Shown here piece by piece: positions 1 to 8,169 of a stretch of 64,000 bases of DNA. The notes beneath the pieces are model-generated. The model was given only the letters and a program-made list of their open reading frames with translations. It was not told the origin of the DNA and ran no database searches. The translations under genes were made by a program, and so were the position numbers. This DNA comes from Sphingobacteriaceae bacterium (GTDB lineage: Bacteria > Bacteroidota > Bacteroidia > B-17B0 > Aurantibacillaceae), in contig NVQB01000001.1 of assembly GCA_002319075.1 (NCBI GenBank), positions 1,798,001 to 1,862,000 of the forward strand. The letters run 5' to 3'. Each line of letters opens with the position of its first letter. Position 1 is the stretch's first letter.

Positions 1-120
1 ATCTATAAAAAAATAAGCTCCACTTTTCCTCCGCTTCAAACTCTGCACGTGCGGGTTACAAAGCTCGTTCCCCCTATGAATGGGGATGTTGAAAAAGTTA
101 GCGTAGAAATTAAAGATTAA
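1..120 (+). CDS. folB: Dihydroneopterin aldolase, C-terminal end (partial)
   Basis: The open frame enters from the left edge and stops with TAA at 118-120, leaving 39 residues. The visible end, with HVRVTKLVPPMNGDVEKVSV, fits the C-terminal strand and the K-x-x-PPM/I-x-G-x-V pattern of FolB, the folate-pathway enzyme that converts dihydroneopterin to 6-hydroxymethyl-dihydropterin and glycolaldehyde. The next gene downstream is a pterin carbinolamine dehydratase, which supports a pterin context. The catalytic part lies outside the window, so the call rests on the tail alone. Confidence 0.6.
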   Translation: MYKKISSTFPPLQTLHVRVTKLVPPMNGDVEKVSVEIKD

Positions 121-243
121 CTTCATTAGATCTGTTTAGTTCATGAACTTTATGCGCCATTTAAAGTTCTGACATGTTGTTTGGAGCAGCAGTCATATAC
201 GGTGGATGTTAGACCCAGTGAGTGCGCCGTTAATAAATTATCT

Positions 244-251
244 TAACTTTA
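244..251 (+). promoter_or_regulatory. Possible -7 box before the pterin dehydratase
   Basis: TAACTTTA differs from the Bacteroidota -7 consensus TAnnTTTG only in the last base and ends 4 nt before the ATG at 256. It belongs to the start-proximal pattern seen at several other genes here. No clear -33 box is seen. Confidence 0.35.
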
Positions 252-255
252 CATC

Positions 256-540
256 ATGAGACCAAGCTTATATAGTGCTTCCGAAATACAAGACAATTTT
301 CACTGGCTAAAAAACTGGGAATTAGCAGGCAATTCACTTTACAAAGAATTTAAATTCAAGGATTTTATTTCTGCTTTTGGATTTATGAGTCAGGTGGCTT
401 TATACGCCGAAAAACTGAATCACCACCCCGACTGGAAAAACGTTTACAATACAGTGTCCATCACCTTAAGCACACATGATGCCGGTGGCCTTACTAAACT
501 TGATTTTGAACTGGCAAAACTTATAGATAAAATTTCATAA
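256..540 (+). CDS. phhB: 4a-hydroxytetrahydrobiopterin dehydratase (PCD/DCoH)
   Basis: A 94-residue protein, the usual length of the family. It dehydrates pterin-4a-carbinolamine to the quinonoid dihydropterin and is a small cytoplasmic enzyme. The signature is clear: EKLNHHPDW (residues about 52-60) with the paired histidines, followed by an aromatic residue, then [12 protein letters not shown] with the third histidine. It lies 135 bp after folB and one base before thiL, so it is probably cotranscribed with thiL. No aromatic amino acid hydroxylase is in the window, so its substrate source is not shown here. Confidence 0.9.
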   Translation: MRPSLYSASEIQDNFHWLKNWELAGNSLYKEFKFKDFISAFGFMSQVALYAEKLNHHPDWKNVYNTVSITLSTHDAGGLTKLDFELAKLIDKIS

Positions 541-541
541 C

Positions 542-1585
542 ATGGATTTTGATAATACAGAACGCACCGAACTTTCAGAACTTGGAGAATTCGGTTTAAT
601 AAAACATTTAACACAATACATCGAATTAAACCAAAGCTCTACCATTAAAGGGGTTGGTGACGATGCCGCCATAATTGATAATACAGATCTGCAAACCGTT
701 ATTACAACCGACATGCTTGTAGAAGGTGTGCACTTTGATTTAACCTATGTGCCTTTAAAACATCTGGGTTACAAAAGTGTAGTGGTAAATCTCAGCGATA
801 TTTACGCTATGAACGCAGAGCCACGACAGCTTGTGGTATCTATAGCTCTGTCTAGTCGTTTTAGTCTGGAAGCCATTGAAGAACTTTATGCAGGCATGTT
901 AATGGCCTGTAAAAAATACGGTGTGGATTTGGTTGGTGGCGATACCACTTCGAGTTTAAGCGGCCTTGTTATTAATATCACTGCAATTGGTGCGGCTAAA
1001 AAAGAAGATATCGTTTACAGGGATGGTGCTAAGGAAAGCAATCTTTTGTGTGTGAGTGGTGATTTGGGCGGAGCTTACATGGGACTTCAGATCTTGGAAA
1101 GAGAAAAAGCGGTTTACAAAGAAAATCCAAAATTACAACCTGATCTCGAAGGCAAGGATTATATTTTAGAGCGACAGTTAAAACCTGAAGCAAGAAAAGA
1201 TATTATTGAATTATTGAAAAGTCTCAATATAAAACCAACTTCGATGATTGACATCAGTGATGGCTTATCTTCAGAGATTCTTCATCTTTGCTCTCAGTCA
1301 AAAGTTGGCGTGGAGTTATACGAAGAAAAAATTCCTATTGATCCATTAACCTTTGATACAGCCCGCGAATTTAATTTAGATCCAACCGTGTGTGTATTAA
1401 GTGGCGGTGAAGATTACGAATTACTTTTCACAGTAGATATCGCAGACTACGACAAAATAAAAAACTCGATGGACATAACCATTATTGGACATATGACTAG
1501 CGAAGCGAAAGGTTTGTTAATGGTTGCAAAAGCAGGAACTGTGCATGAGTTAAAGGCTCAGGGCTGGAATCCTTTATTGAAATAG
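542..1585 (+). CDS. thiL: Thiamine-monophosphate kinase
   Basis: This 347-residue protein phosphorylates thiamine monophosphate to thiamine pyrophosphate using ATP, the last step of the pathway. It has the PurM/ThiL-type layout: GVGDDAA near residue 37, TTDMLVEGVHF, the metal-binding SDIYAM, VGGDT, then the ATP-side motif SGDLGGAYMG (about 172-181) and a late ISDGLSSE and SGGEDYELLF. It starts two bases after the stop of the pterin dehydratase, which implies cotranscription. No other thiamine genes are in the window, and no THI-box-like leader was recognised. Confidence 0.95.
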   Translation: MDFDNTERTELSELGEFGLIKHLTQYIELNQSSTIKGVGDDAAIIDNTDLQTVITTDMLVEGVHFDLTYVPLKHLGYKSVVVNLSDIYAMNAEPRQLVVSIALSSRFSLEAIEELYAGMLMACKKYGVDLVGGDTTSSLSGLVINITAIGAAKKEDIVYRDGAKESNLLCVSGDLGGAYMGLQILEREKAVYKENPKLQPDLEGKDYILERQLKPEARKDIIELLKSLNIKPTSMIDISDGLSSEILHLCSQSKVGVELYEEKIPIDPLTFDTAREFNLDPTVCVLSGGEDYELLFTVDIADYDKIKNSMDITIIGHMTSEAKGLLMVAKAGTVHELKAQGWNPLLK

Positions 1586-1588
1586 GAT

Positions 1589-1660
1589 CTCGACTACGCT
1601 CGATCTGACATTTTCGACTACGCTCGATCTGACATTTTCGACTACGCTCGATCTGACATA
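1589..1660. repeat. Three tandem copies of a 24-bp unit
   Basis: The units lie at 1589-1612, 1613-1636 and 1637-1660, identical except at the first and last bases. The core is TCGACTACGCTCGATCTGAC; its first 14 bases form an imperfect palindrome (TCGA...TCGA). It starts 3 bp after the thiL stop and lies between the convergent ends of thiL and gldH. It resembles short TCGA/CGCTC-type intergenic repeats I know from Bacteroidota genomes, but that comparison is from memory. Confidence 0.9.
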
Positions 1661-1699
1661 CAGTAGATCAGTGTAACCTATGCAATCTGTGGCAGAAAA

Positions 1700-2185
1700 C
1701 TACTTACTCTTTTCAATCTCAAACCCGAAATCCATAATCATCGGCAGTGGATCAACACGCATAGCTTGTTCAAAGCTAAACTGGTATTTTCCTGCTAAAG
1801 GAAAACGTACATTCTTTTTCACAGGAACTTTAAAATCGTAAATATCTCCGGCACCACTTCCAAGCCATTCACCTTTTTGATTTGATAAAATAACGTTCAT
1901 GGTATCCGTTAGTACTTTTCCATCAGGATATTTAGTGGTAACGAAAACAATCACGTTGCTGTATTGGTAAACGTCGGTATGACGCACCATCAGGTAAATA
2001 TTATTCAATGTTTGCGTATCCTTAATTTCAAAGTCAAACACGGCCTTATCTTTTGCCGCCCACTCAGAGTCTTTAAAGTTTTTGTACTCACTATAAACCA
2101 CATTGCTGTTGCAGGAAGAAACGATCAACCCAACGACAGTGATCAACACAAAAAATCTACTTCGGATTATTAGGTCTTTTATCAT
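1700..2185 (-). CDS. gldH: Gliding motility lipoprotein GldH
   Basis: A 161-residue lipoprotein. The start chosen is the ATG at 2185, giving a basic start, a hydrophobic stretch and the lipobox VSSC at residues about 22-25. A longer frame reaches 2449 but only reads through the low-complexity tail of the upstream gene. GldH is one of the Gld proteins needed for Flavobacterium gliding and associated with the T9SS machinery; its biochemical role is not established. It overlaps the 3' end of the PSP1-domain gene by 29 bp, a PSP1-gldH neighbourhood I associate with Bacteroidota. The call rests on the small lipoprotein pattern and this neighbourhood. Confidence 0.82.
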   Translation of the reverse strand: MIKDLIIRSRFFVLITVVGLIVSSCNSNVVYSEYKNFKDSEWAAKDKAVFDFEIKDTQTLNNIYLMVRHTDVYQYSNVIVFVTTKYPDGKVLTDTMNVILSNQKGEWLGSGAGDIYDFKVPVKKNVRFPLAGKYQFSFEQAMRVDPLPMIMDFGFEIEKSK

Positions 2186-3548
2186 TTCTCGGAGGATTTG
2201 GTTTTCTGTTTGGATTTGGATTCGGATTAGGATTTTGGTTTTGCGGACGCGGTTTATCTCCCGGTTTTGGAGCATTATTTGGTTTGCCTTGAGGTCTTGC
2301 GTTGGGCTTAGCCTGTTGCTTATTCTGCGCCTGTTTCGGTTTTTGATTGGGGTTTGGAGTGGCGCCTGCTTCTGCTTTAGGATTATTTGCAGCGTTTTTA
2401 TTTCTGTTGGGCTTAAAATTAGGCTTTTGTTTGCCACCTTTTCTATCAAACCGCGTTAGACTATCCTGCCCTACAACATTCTCAAAATGAGGTTCAACAA
2501 CTACTATTTTTTCAGTGACTTTAAATGTCGGTGTTAATGCTTCCGGAAATTCTCCTTTAGCATTCGCTTCTAAAATAGCATGCACCGCTTTTACATCCAT
2601 AGGAATAAAAACACCTGGTTCACTGCGGTAACTAAACCACATCATGCGCTTAAAAATATCTGTCTTCTGTAAGAACGCATCTCCCTTTTTAGTCAGCAAT
2701 TTTTTGCCATCCATATCCGGAAATTCTTTCAGAGCATCTACATAGCTATCTAATTCGTAATTCAGACAGCATTTTAATTTACCGCATTGACCCGCTAACT
2801 TTAATGGATTTAAAGATAATTGCTGGTAGCGTGCAGCACTTGTGTTTACAGTTCTGAAATCCGTTAACCAGGTACTGCAGCATAATTCTCTTCCGCAAGA
2901 ACCAATTCCACCCAAACGCGAAGCTTCCTGTCTGGCACCAATCTGGCGCATTTCAATTCTTACTTTAAATTCATCTGCTAATACTTTTATCAGTTCTCTG
3001 AAATCCACACGTGCATCTGCGGTGTAGTAAAATATAGCTTTTGATTTATCGCCCTGGAATTCAACATCACTTAGTTTCATTTCTAATCCAAGCTTTAAGG
3101 CAATCGTACGCGCGCGGTACATGGTATTGGTTTCAAGAGCCTGGGCTTCTCTCCACTTATCAATATCTCCTTGTTTGGCTTTACGATAAACCTTTTTTAT
3201 TTCTTCGCTGTCAAAACTGACATTACGCTTCTTTAATTGCAGTCTTACAAGTTCACCCGTTAAGGAAACCGTTCCCATATCGTGACCTGAAGAGGCTTCT
3301 ACAGCAATTGCATCACCTACACTTAAGGTTAGATTATTTGTATTCCTGAAGAATTCCTTGCGTGAGTTTTTAAAACGCACCTCAACTATATCAAAGGGCT
3401 TTTGTCCTTCAGGCAAATTCATATTTCCCAACCAGTCAAAAACCGTCAATTTATTACATCCGTCTGATGTGCCACAAGAGCCATTATTATTGCATCCTGC
3501 TGGTACTCCGTTTGTTGTGGTTCCACATCCTCCGCTACTACATCCCAT
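2157..3548 (-). CDS. PSP1 domain protein (RicT/YaaT-like)
   Basis: A 463-residue cytoplasmic protein. The first 32 residues are Cys/Gly/Asn-rich (MGCSSGGCGTTTNGVPAGC and on, five cysteines). Residues about 35-290 form the PSP1 core, with GSCGRELCCSTWL and QCGKLKCCLNYE carrying the paired cysteines typical of the family. From about residue 370 the protein is a Lys/Asn/Pro/Gln-rich, probably disordered tail. In Firmicutes the homologue RicT works in an Fe-S complex affecting RNA processing; the role in Bacteroidota is not settled. The gene is followed by gldH with a 29-bp overlap, so the tail codons also carry the start of gldH. Confidence 0.88.
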   Translation of the reverse strand: MGCSSGGCGTTTNGVPAGCNNNGSCGTSDGCNKLTVFDWLGNMNLPEGQKPFDIVEVRFKNSRKEFFRNTNNLTLSVGDAIAVEASSGHDMGTVSLTGELVRLQLKKRNVSFDSEEIKKVYRKAKQGDIDKWREAQALETNTMYRARTIALKLGLEMKLSDVEFQGDKSKAIFYYTADARVDFRELIKVLADEFKVRIEMRQIGARQEASRLGGIGSCGRELCCSTWLTDFRTVNTSAARYQQLSLNPLKLAGQCGKLKCCLNYELDSYVDALKEFPDMDGKKLLTKKGDAFLQKTDIFKRMMWFSYRSEPGVFIPMDVKAVHAILEANAKGEFPEALTPTFKVTEKIVVVEPHFENVVGQDSLTRFDRKGGKQKPNFKPNRNKNAANNPKAEAGATPNPNQKPKQAQNKQQAKPNARPQGKPNNAPKPGDKPRPQNQNPNPNPNPNRKPNPPRNDKRPNNPK

Positions 3549-3610
3549 ACTTTATTTTTTTTCAAAGTTAAAGATAAGAAAATTGACGACTTTTTACAAA
3601 AGCATTTAAC

Positions 3611-3618
3611 TATCTTTG
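3611..3618 (+). promoter_or_regulatory. -7 promoter box TAnnTTTG
   Basis: TATCTTTG is an exact match to the Bacteroidota -7 consensus. It ends 5 nt before the proposed TTG start at 3624, so the transcript would have almost no leader. No convincing -33 TTG at the usual distance. Confidence 0.5.
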
Positions 3619-3623
3619 AAGGG

Positions 3624-4502
3624 TTGAAAAGATGGTTATTTTATAGCTTAATGGTCTGCACAATCCTTTTAAGGGGGCAGGACAAACTCTATCTGTTGGA
3701 TGGCAGCATGCGTCTTGTAAAAGTGCTACAAATTGCTCCCGACTATATAACTATTGTTCCCCTAAGCGAATCGGGAGCGCCTTTTAGAGATGCAAACGAA
3801 GTGATTGCAAAAACAGACGTGCTTTTTATTGAATACAAGGGCGGGTTAATTGAAGTTTACACTTCTCCACAGAAGTCTTTTATTTATAACCCTAATGGCA
3901 CTGTGCGAAAAGACATCACAAAAGACGAACAGGAATTTTCTTTTAATTTCGCATCTCTAAATACACTCGCGCTTTGCAACGCAGACCTTGCAGGATTTTT
4001 CGAACACCTTGTACCTTCAAAAATAATTGGTGTAGGCGGTATGGCAGCTTATAATTTCAACCGGAACGTTATTCTGCCAAACAACTACATGAATCTACTA
4101 AACAATGCCAAAAAAAATTACGACGCCGGACTTTTTCTGAATTTTTATCCCGGTCATTTTAAAAGAAAAGTTACTTTTTATTTTGGCGCGATGCTCAAGT
4201 ATACTTCTTTTTCTTTTAGTAAAGTTGTTTCTACAAACACAGGTCAAAGCACCATATTGACCTACGAACCTGCAAAAGGAAGCCAGCTGGCAACGCTTGT
4301 TGATGTGGGCTTTCATGCCCGACTGGGAAAAAACATGTTTCTTAAAACAATTGCAGGGCTAGGTGCTTTTAGATTGAAAGGCGATTATAAACAGCAGGTA
4401 AATTATTACTACAATAGTAATAACACGCAGGGAGATCCCGTAATAAATTACAGTATACTCCCAAAAATTTATCTCGGACTTAACTTTGGTTTTAGTTTTT
4501 AA
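3624..4502 (+). CDS. Secreted protein, predicted outer membrane beta-barrel
   Basis: A 292-residue protein of unknown function. The N-terminus (KRWLFYSLMVCTILLRGQ) looks like a signal peptide ending near residue 19. Residues 20-90 resemble a small beta domain opening with DKLYLLDGS; the rest has alternating aromatic/hydrophobic strands (ITFYFGAMLKYTSFSF-like) and ends in Phe (LGLNFGFSF), the usual end of an outer membrane barrel. There is no in-frame ATG near the front that keeps the signal peptide, so TTG at 3624 is the likely start. It overlaps the next gene as TAATG. The next gene encodes a related protein with the same QDKL start, so the two look like diverged tandem duplicates. Confidence 0.6.
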   Translation: MKRWLFYSLMVCTILLRGQDKLYLLDGSMRLVKVLQIAPDYITIVPLSESGAPFRDANEVIAKTDVLFIEYKGGLIEVYTSPQKSFIYNPNGTVRKDITKDEQEFSFNFASLNTLALCNADLAGFFEHLVPSKIIGVGGMAAYNFNRNVILPNNYMNLLNNAKKNYDAGLFLNFYPGHFKRKVTFYFGAMLKYTSFSFSKVVSTNTGQSTILTYEPAKGSQLATLVDVGFHARLGKNMFLKTIAGLGAFRLKGDYKQQVNYYYNSNNTQGDPVINYSILPKIYLGLNFGFSF

Positions 4503-5257
4503 TGCGCAAATTCCTGATAATATTTATTTTTTTTAGCACCGTTATTTCTGCGCAGGACAAACTCGTTTTTAGAAATGGGACCTCACGTAAAGGAATTATT
4601 TCAACGGTAACGAAAGAATATGTTTTTTTTAAAACAAATGACACTTCCGCTGTTGAAAAAATCAGAAAAAGCAAACTTATCTTTATGGAAGATTACCGGG
4701 GTACGCGTTATGTCTTCTCTGAAAATGATACAGCTTCATCTACCCCGATTAAGAAAAATGCAAAAGAAGCTTCCGCATTTAGAAATAGTATAAGCATTCA
4801 ACCTTTAGCGCTTCTGTTCGGACGTTTAAATTTATCTTACGAGCATTTGTCTAAGGATGGGAAATTGGGCATTGTTATTCCTTTGATTCTTACCTATGAT
4901 CCGGCTTTTGGAAATATTTATACTGCAGATTCTACATTTAAGTCTGTTCACATTAAAGGTGTAAGTTATATAACCGGACTAGATCTGAATTATTATTTAG
5001 GAAAATCCGACGGGTTTAAATTATTTGTTGGCCCACGCATACGTTACGGTACCGATATGGCATTTTTCAATACAGAAGCTTACTCTATTCAAACACAAAT
5101 TGGCATGAGGGTGGGAAGATCCGCTTCAAGGGTTGTGCAACATTTATCAGTGGGTTACGGCTTTGTGAGAATTTTGTCTTCCAATTCTCTAAAAACAGAT
5201 CCTAAACAGTCGCACATGTGGTTTAGTTTGAATTATAGGCTGGGTATTAAATGGTAA
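4502..5257 (+). CDS. Secreted protein, second member of a tandem pair
   Basis: A 251-residue protein with signal peptide MRKFLIIFIFFSTVISAQ. After it comes DKLVFRNGTSRKGIISTVTK, aligning with DKLYLLDGSMRLVKVLQIAP of the upstream protein, then a segment of amphipathic strands ending LNYRLGIKW, as in outer membrane barrels. Function unknown. Its ATG overlaps the stop codon of the gene before by one base, so translation is likely coupled. Its 3' end runs 25 bp into the convergent PLP-enzyme gene. Confidence 0.6.
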   Translation: MRKFLIIFIFFSTVISAQDKLVFRNGTSRKGIISTVTKEYVFFKTNDTSAVEKIRKSKLIFMEDYRGTRYVFSENDTASSTPIKKNAKEASAFRNSISIQPLALLFGRLNLSYEHLSKDGKLGIVIPLILTYDPAFGNIYTADSTFKSVHIKGVSYITGLDLNYYLGKSDGFKLFVGPRIRYGTDMAFFNTEAYSIQTQIGMRVGRSASRVVQHLSVGYGFVRILSSNSLKTDPKQSHMWFSLNYRLGIKW

Positions 5258-6174
5258 CGTTCTTCAAAACCTTTGTTGCCTTGTAGTCCACCGCTATGAA
5301 TAAGTAATACTTTAGAGTTTTGTCTTAGTTTTTCTTTCGCCAGGAGATCAAAAACTGCGAAAAATAATTTGGTAGTGTAAACGTGGTCGAGCTTAAAGTT
5401 ATTTACCGACTCAAACATAGTTTTAAAGTCAGCCAAATGCTGCTCGTACTTTGCATAACCTTTAAACGCATAGGTATTTAAAATACAATCTTCATCAAGA
5501 ATATTTTTTTCCAATATCTCGTTGCCCCTGATTCGTTTATTACTCAAGACTTCGGATGACCGCAAGAGTCTTTCCACATCCTTTGTCATTTTATTTTCGC
5601 CTTTTAAAACGCTTATGCCCACTACCACCTGACCGGGTTTTTTTGAACTTAGTATTCCGGCGAAAGTAGTTCCCGTTCCACAGGCACAAAAAATGTAATC
5701 GTAATGCCATTCTGCTTTTAGAATTTCCTTACACCCCAGTAAACCTTGCACATTATTACCACCTTCGGGAATAATGTGGCAATCTCCAAAATTATCTTCT
5801 ACGTATTTTTGAAAAAATAATTCTTCCTTTTGGGCATACAACTCGCGACTTACAAAATGAAGCTGCATACCGTTTTCCCGGGCTTGCTTTAAAGTCGGAT
5901 TACAAATGTCTTTTTCTTCCCCCCTGATTATACCAATACTTTTAAATTTAAGTTCTTTACAGGCAGCCGCAGTAGCAGCTATATGATTTGAAAAGGCACC
6001 TCCAAAAGTTAGAATTGTTTCAAGTTTTTTTACCCTGGCTTCATCCAGGTTGCGCTTCAGTTTAAACCATTTGTTGCCACTGATATGTTCGTGCAAAACG
6101 TCTAACCGCAGTACATCCAGGTGCAATGTACTATCAACTGTAAGTGTTTGAATTATCGGATTATAAGAGATCAA
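5233..6174 (-). CDS. PLP-dependent deaminase, ACC deaminase / D-cysteine desulfhydrase family
   Basis: A 313-residue fold-type II PLP enzyme. The Schiff-base lysine is K35 in SGNKWFKLKRN; TFGGAFSNH (57-64) provides the cofactor-side Ser-Asn-His; CGTGTTFAG is the phosphate-binding loop; HSGGLQG sits near the C-terminus. The family includes ACC deaminase and D-cysteine desulfhydrase, and substrate cannot be told from sequence here; D-cysteine or another small D-amino acid is the more usual guess in Bacteroidota. The start is TTG, overlapping the stop of the TPR gene (TTGA), so it is cotranscribed with that gene. Confidence 0.82.
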   Translation of the reverse strand: MISYNPIIQTLTVDSTLHLDVLRLDVLHEHISGNKWFKLKRNLDEARVKKLETILTFGGAFSNHIAATAAACKELKFKSIGIIRGEEKDICNPTLKQARENGMQLHFVSRELYAQKEELFFQKYVEDNFGDCHIIPEGGNNVQGLLGCKEILKAEWHYDYIFCACGTGTTFAGILSSKKPGQVVVGISVLKGENKMTKDVERLLRSSEVLSNKRIRGNEILEKNILDEDCILNTYAFKGYAKYEQHLADFKTMFESVNNFKLDHVYTTKLFFAVFDLLAKEKLRQNSKVLLIHSGGLQGNKGFEERYHLIPSL

Positions 6175-8033
6175 TTATTGAGATTGTCGCCCCTAATTTC
6201 TCTAAATCTTCTACGGGCTTCTACGGTGAATATACTTCCAGGATATTTAGTAAGAACATCTTCGTAAGCTGTTTTTGCTTTTTCCTTATCCTTCAGGCTT
6301 TTTTCATATAGCTCGGCCAATTTGAACTGCGCATCATCACCATATAAATCTGTAGGATAATACTCAACTATGTTTTTATACATGGCTTCAGCATCCAGAA
6401 ATTTGCCTAAAGTAAAATAAATCTGTGCTTTTTTGTAATAAATATCATCGCCTAAAGTATTTGTACTGAATAACAAATTAATGCTGTCCATACGCGCGAT
6501 CGCCTCTGTATAGCGATGTTGGAGAACCATGAGTTCAGCACTTGCAAAAAGTTTTAGAGGAAGGTCATTGGTGTCTACACCAATAGCATCCGTTATTATC
6601 AGACTCAGATCCAATGCATCATTCGCTATTAACTTTGTTGTGGCTCCTTTCAGAACATCGGCCTGTGTTTTAGCCCAGGTAAAATCTCCTGCATAAAAAC
6701 TCAACTTAGCATTTCTGAATTTTGCTTCCTGTCCGATAGCTTCGTATTTAAAAGTTTTTTCGACCTGTGAATATAATAATGAGGCTTCCCAGATCTCTCC
6801 TTTAATTAAGTATATATCCGCAAGCATAATTTTGTATTCTGCTTTGCTGTTTGCCTCAAGCCCTGAAAGATTTACAAAGTTGTTGAGCAGCTCAATGGCT
6901 TCATCGCTTTTATTGAGATAATAGGCTTTAAGATGGGCGAGATTTTTTAAAATAACAGGATTTAAAAAATTGTCTTTGTATTTGTCGTTTGCCTTGGTAA
7001 GCTTTTGTTCGAGCGCGAGCAATTCTTCTTTAGATGGTTGCGCTTTTTGAGTCAGTGCAAGATATTCCACGTTTAATCCATCAATAATTGATGAATCGTA
7101 AAATACATTTTCCGGTCCTCTTTCAATTAAATAATCGTAACAACGCTTTGCCACGTCCCATTGCTGATTGCTGACGCAGATTTTTGCAAGTTCGTAAATG
7201 CGTTGCCCGTCTTCCTTTAAACGTTTATCAAGCGCGCGTGACTGAACAAAAGCACCATCAAAATCTTTTTGTTGTTTTTGGATGAAAATTAAGAATTCGC
7301 TTAAAATTATTTTATCAGGATGTTTCTGAATACGTTTTTGCAATTCCTGTTTTAATAAAGGATTTTTTATTCCGCCTTGTTCATCATCATAGCCAAGCGA
7401 ATTTTGAAGATTAGTTTGAACTGCTTGTATTTCTGAGTCCCGAAATTCAAGGGCATCGAGGTACTCATTAATCATGGCCGAAAGATCGTTCTTAGCTTTA
7501 TATACCTCTGCCCGCTCGTAAAAGTAAGGATAATCAGGGGAAGCCTTTCTGCCTTTGTTGTACACGTCTATAGCATATTCGTATAACTTATCTTCTTTAA
7601 AAGCGGAAGCTAAATTTTCTATATTCGGTTGTACAGGCTCAAGTTCTTTAATAGCTTTTTCGTAAGCTTCTTTCTCTTTTTTTTCATCGCCTTCTAACTT
7701 ATAAACACGTCCAAGAAAAACATAAAGAAAAACGTTTTGTTTATTTTGTTTTAATTGTCGCTTCGTAATTTTTTCTGCCTTTGAATACTCCTTAGCACCT
7801 AATAAACTTTTAAAATAAAATGCATACCAGGCTGTTGGATTTTTATCGAAAAGATCTTCAAAATAAGCATTTGCTTTTTCATACTCCTTCTGCTCATAAT
7901 ACTGCATGGCCAATTTATCAGGACCATTTTGTTTTGGTTGCGACATGCCTACCTGCACTTGTGCGAAAAATGAACTTTTCACAAAAAACACAAGCATTAA
8001 AAAGAAAACTATTTTAGCTGAGGGTCGCATCAT
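6171..8033 (-). CDS. Secreted/periplasmic TPR repeat protein
   Basis: A 620-residue protein with an N-terminal signal peptide ending around SSFFAQ (residue about 25). The rest is helical repeats of the TPR type: AMQYYEQKEYEKANAYF near 45, YVFLGRVYKLEGDEKKEKEAYEKA near 110, then YAIDVYNKGRKASPDYPYFY, and at the C-terminus DIYYKKAQIYFTLGKFLDAE and FKLAELYEKSLKDKEKAKTA. The final repeats resemble those of envelope TPR scaffolds. It begins with two Met codons in a row. The gene follows a terminator that closes the DUF4175 operon, so it has its own promoter. Role unknown; probably a scaffold in the envelope. Confidence 0.78.
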   Translation of the reverse strand: MMRPSAKIVFFLMLVFFVKSSFFAQVQVGMSQPKQNGPDKLAMQYYEQKEYEKANAYFEDLFDKNPTAWYAFYFKSLLGAKEYSKAEKITKRQLKQNKQNVFLYVFLGRVYKLEGDEKKEKEAYEKAIKELEPVQPNIENLASAFKEDKLYEYAIDVYNKGRKASPDYPYFYERAEVYKAKNDLSAMINEYLDALEFRDSEIQAVQTNLQNSLGYDDEQGGIKNPLLKQELQKRIQKHPDKIILSEFLIFIQKQQKDFDGAFVQSRALDKRLKEDGQRIYELAKICVSNQQWDVAKRCYDYLIERGPENVFYDSSIIDGLNVEYLALTQKAQPSKEELLALEQKLTKANDKYKDNFLNPVILKNLAHLKAYYLNKSDEAIELLNNFVNLSGLEANSKAEYKIMLADIYLIKGEIWEASLLYSQVEKTFKYEAIGQEAKFRNAKLSFYAGDFTWAKTQADVLKGATTKLIANDALDLSLIITDAIGVDTNDLPLKLFASAELMVLQHRYTEAIARMDSINLLFSTNTLGDDIYYKKAQIYFTLGKFLDAEAMYKNIVEYYPTDLYGDDAQFKLAELYEKSLKDKEKAKTAYEDVLTKYPGSIFTVEARRRFREIRGDNLNN

Positions 8034-8122
8034 GATTGAAGTATAAATATACTGCCAAAGATGTTCTTAGAGAAATGATAAAGGGCTTTTTCGTCTTTTT
8101 TCACACTTACATCCAAAACAAA

Positions 8123-8143
8123 ACCCTCTTTTTTGAAGAGGGT
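8123..8143 (-). terminator. Rho-independent terminator after the RsbW-like gene
   Basis: ACCCTCTT and AAGAGGGT form an 8-bp perfect stem with a 5-nt loop. Read on the minus strand it is followed by TTTGTTTT, so it ends transcription from 12158 through 8170 before the TPR gene at 8033. The plus strand also has CTTTTT after the stem, so it may work both ways. Confidence 0.8.
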
Positions 8144-8169
8144 CTTTTTAAATAAATTCATTTGTTACA

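Noticed and set aside
121-255. tRNA or small RNA in the spacer after folB
   Set aside because: No cloverleaf, TTCGA arm or terminator could be built from the sequence.
1589-1660. CRISPR array
   Set aside because: Units are directly tandem with no spacers and no cas gene is present.
2103-2459. Plus-strand ORF rich in Arg/Ile/Phe over gldH and the PSP1 tail
   Set aside because: Antisense of low-complexity repeats; no support.
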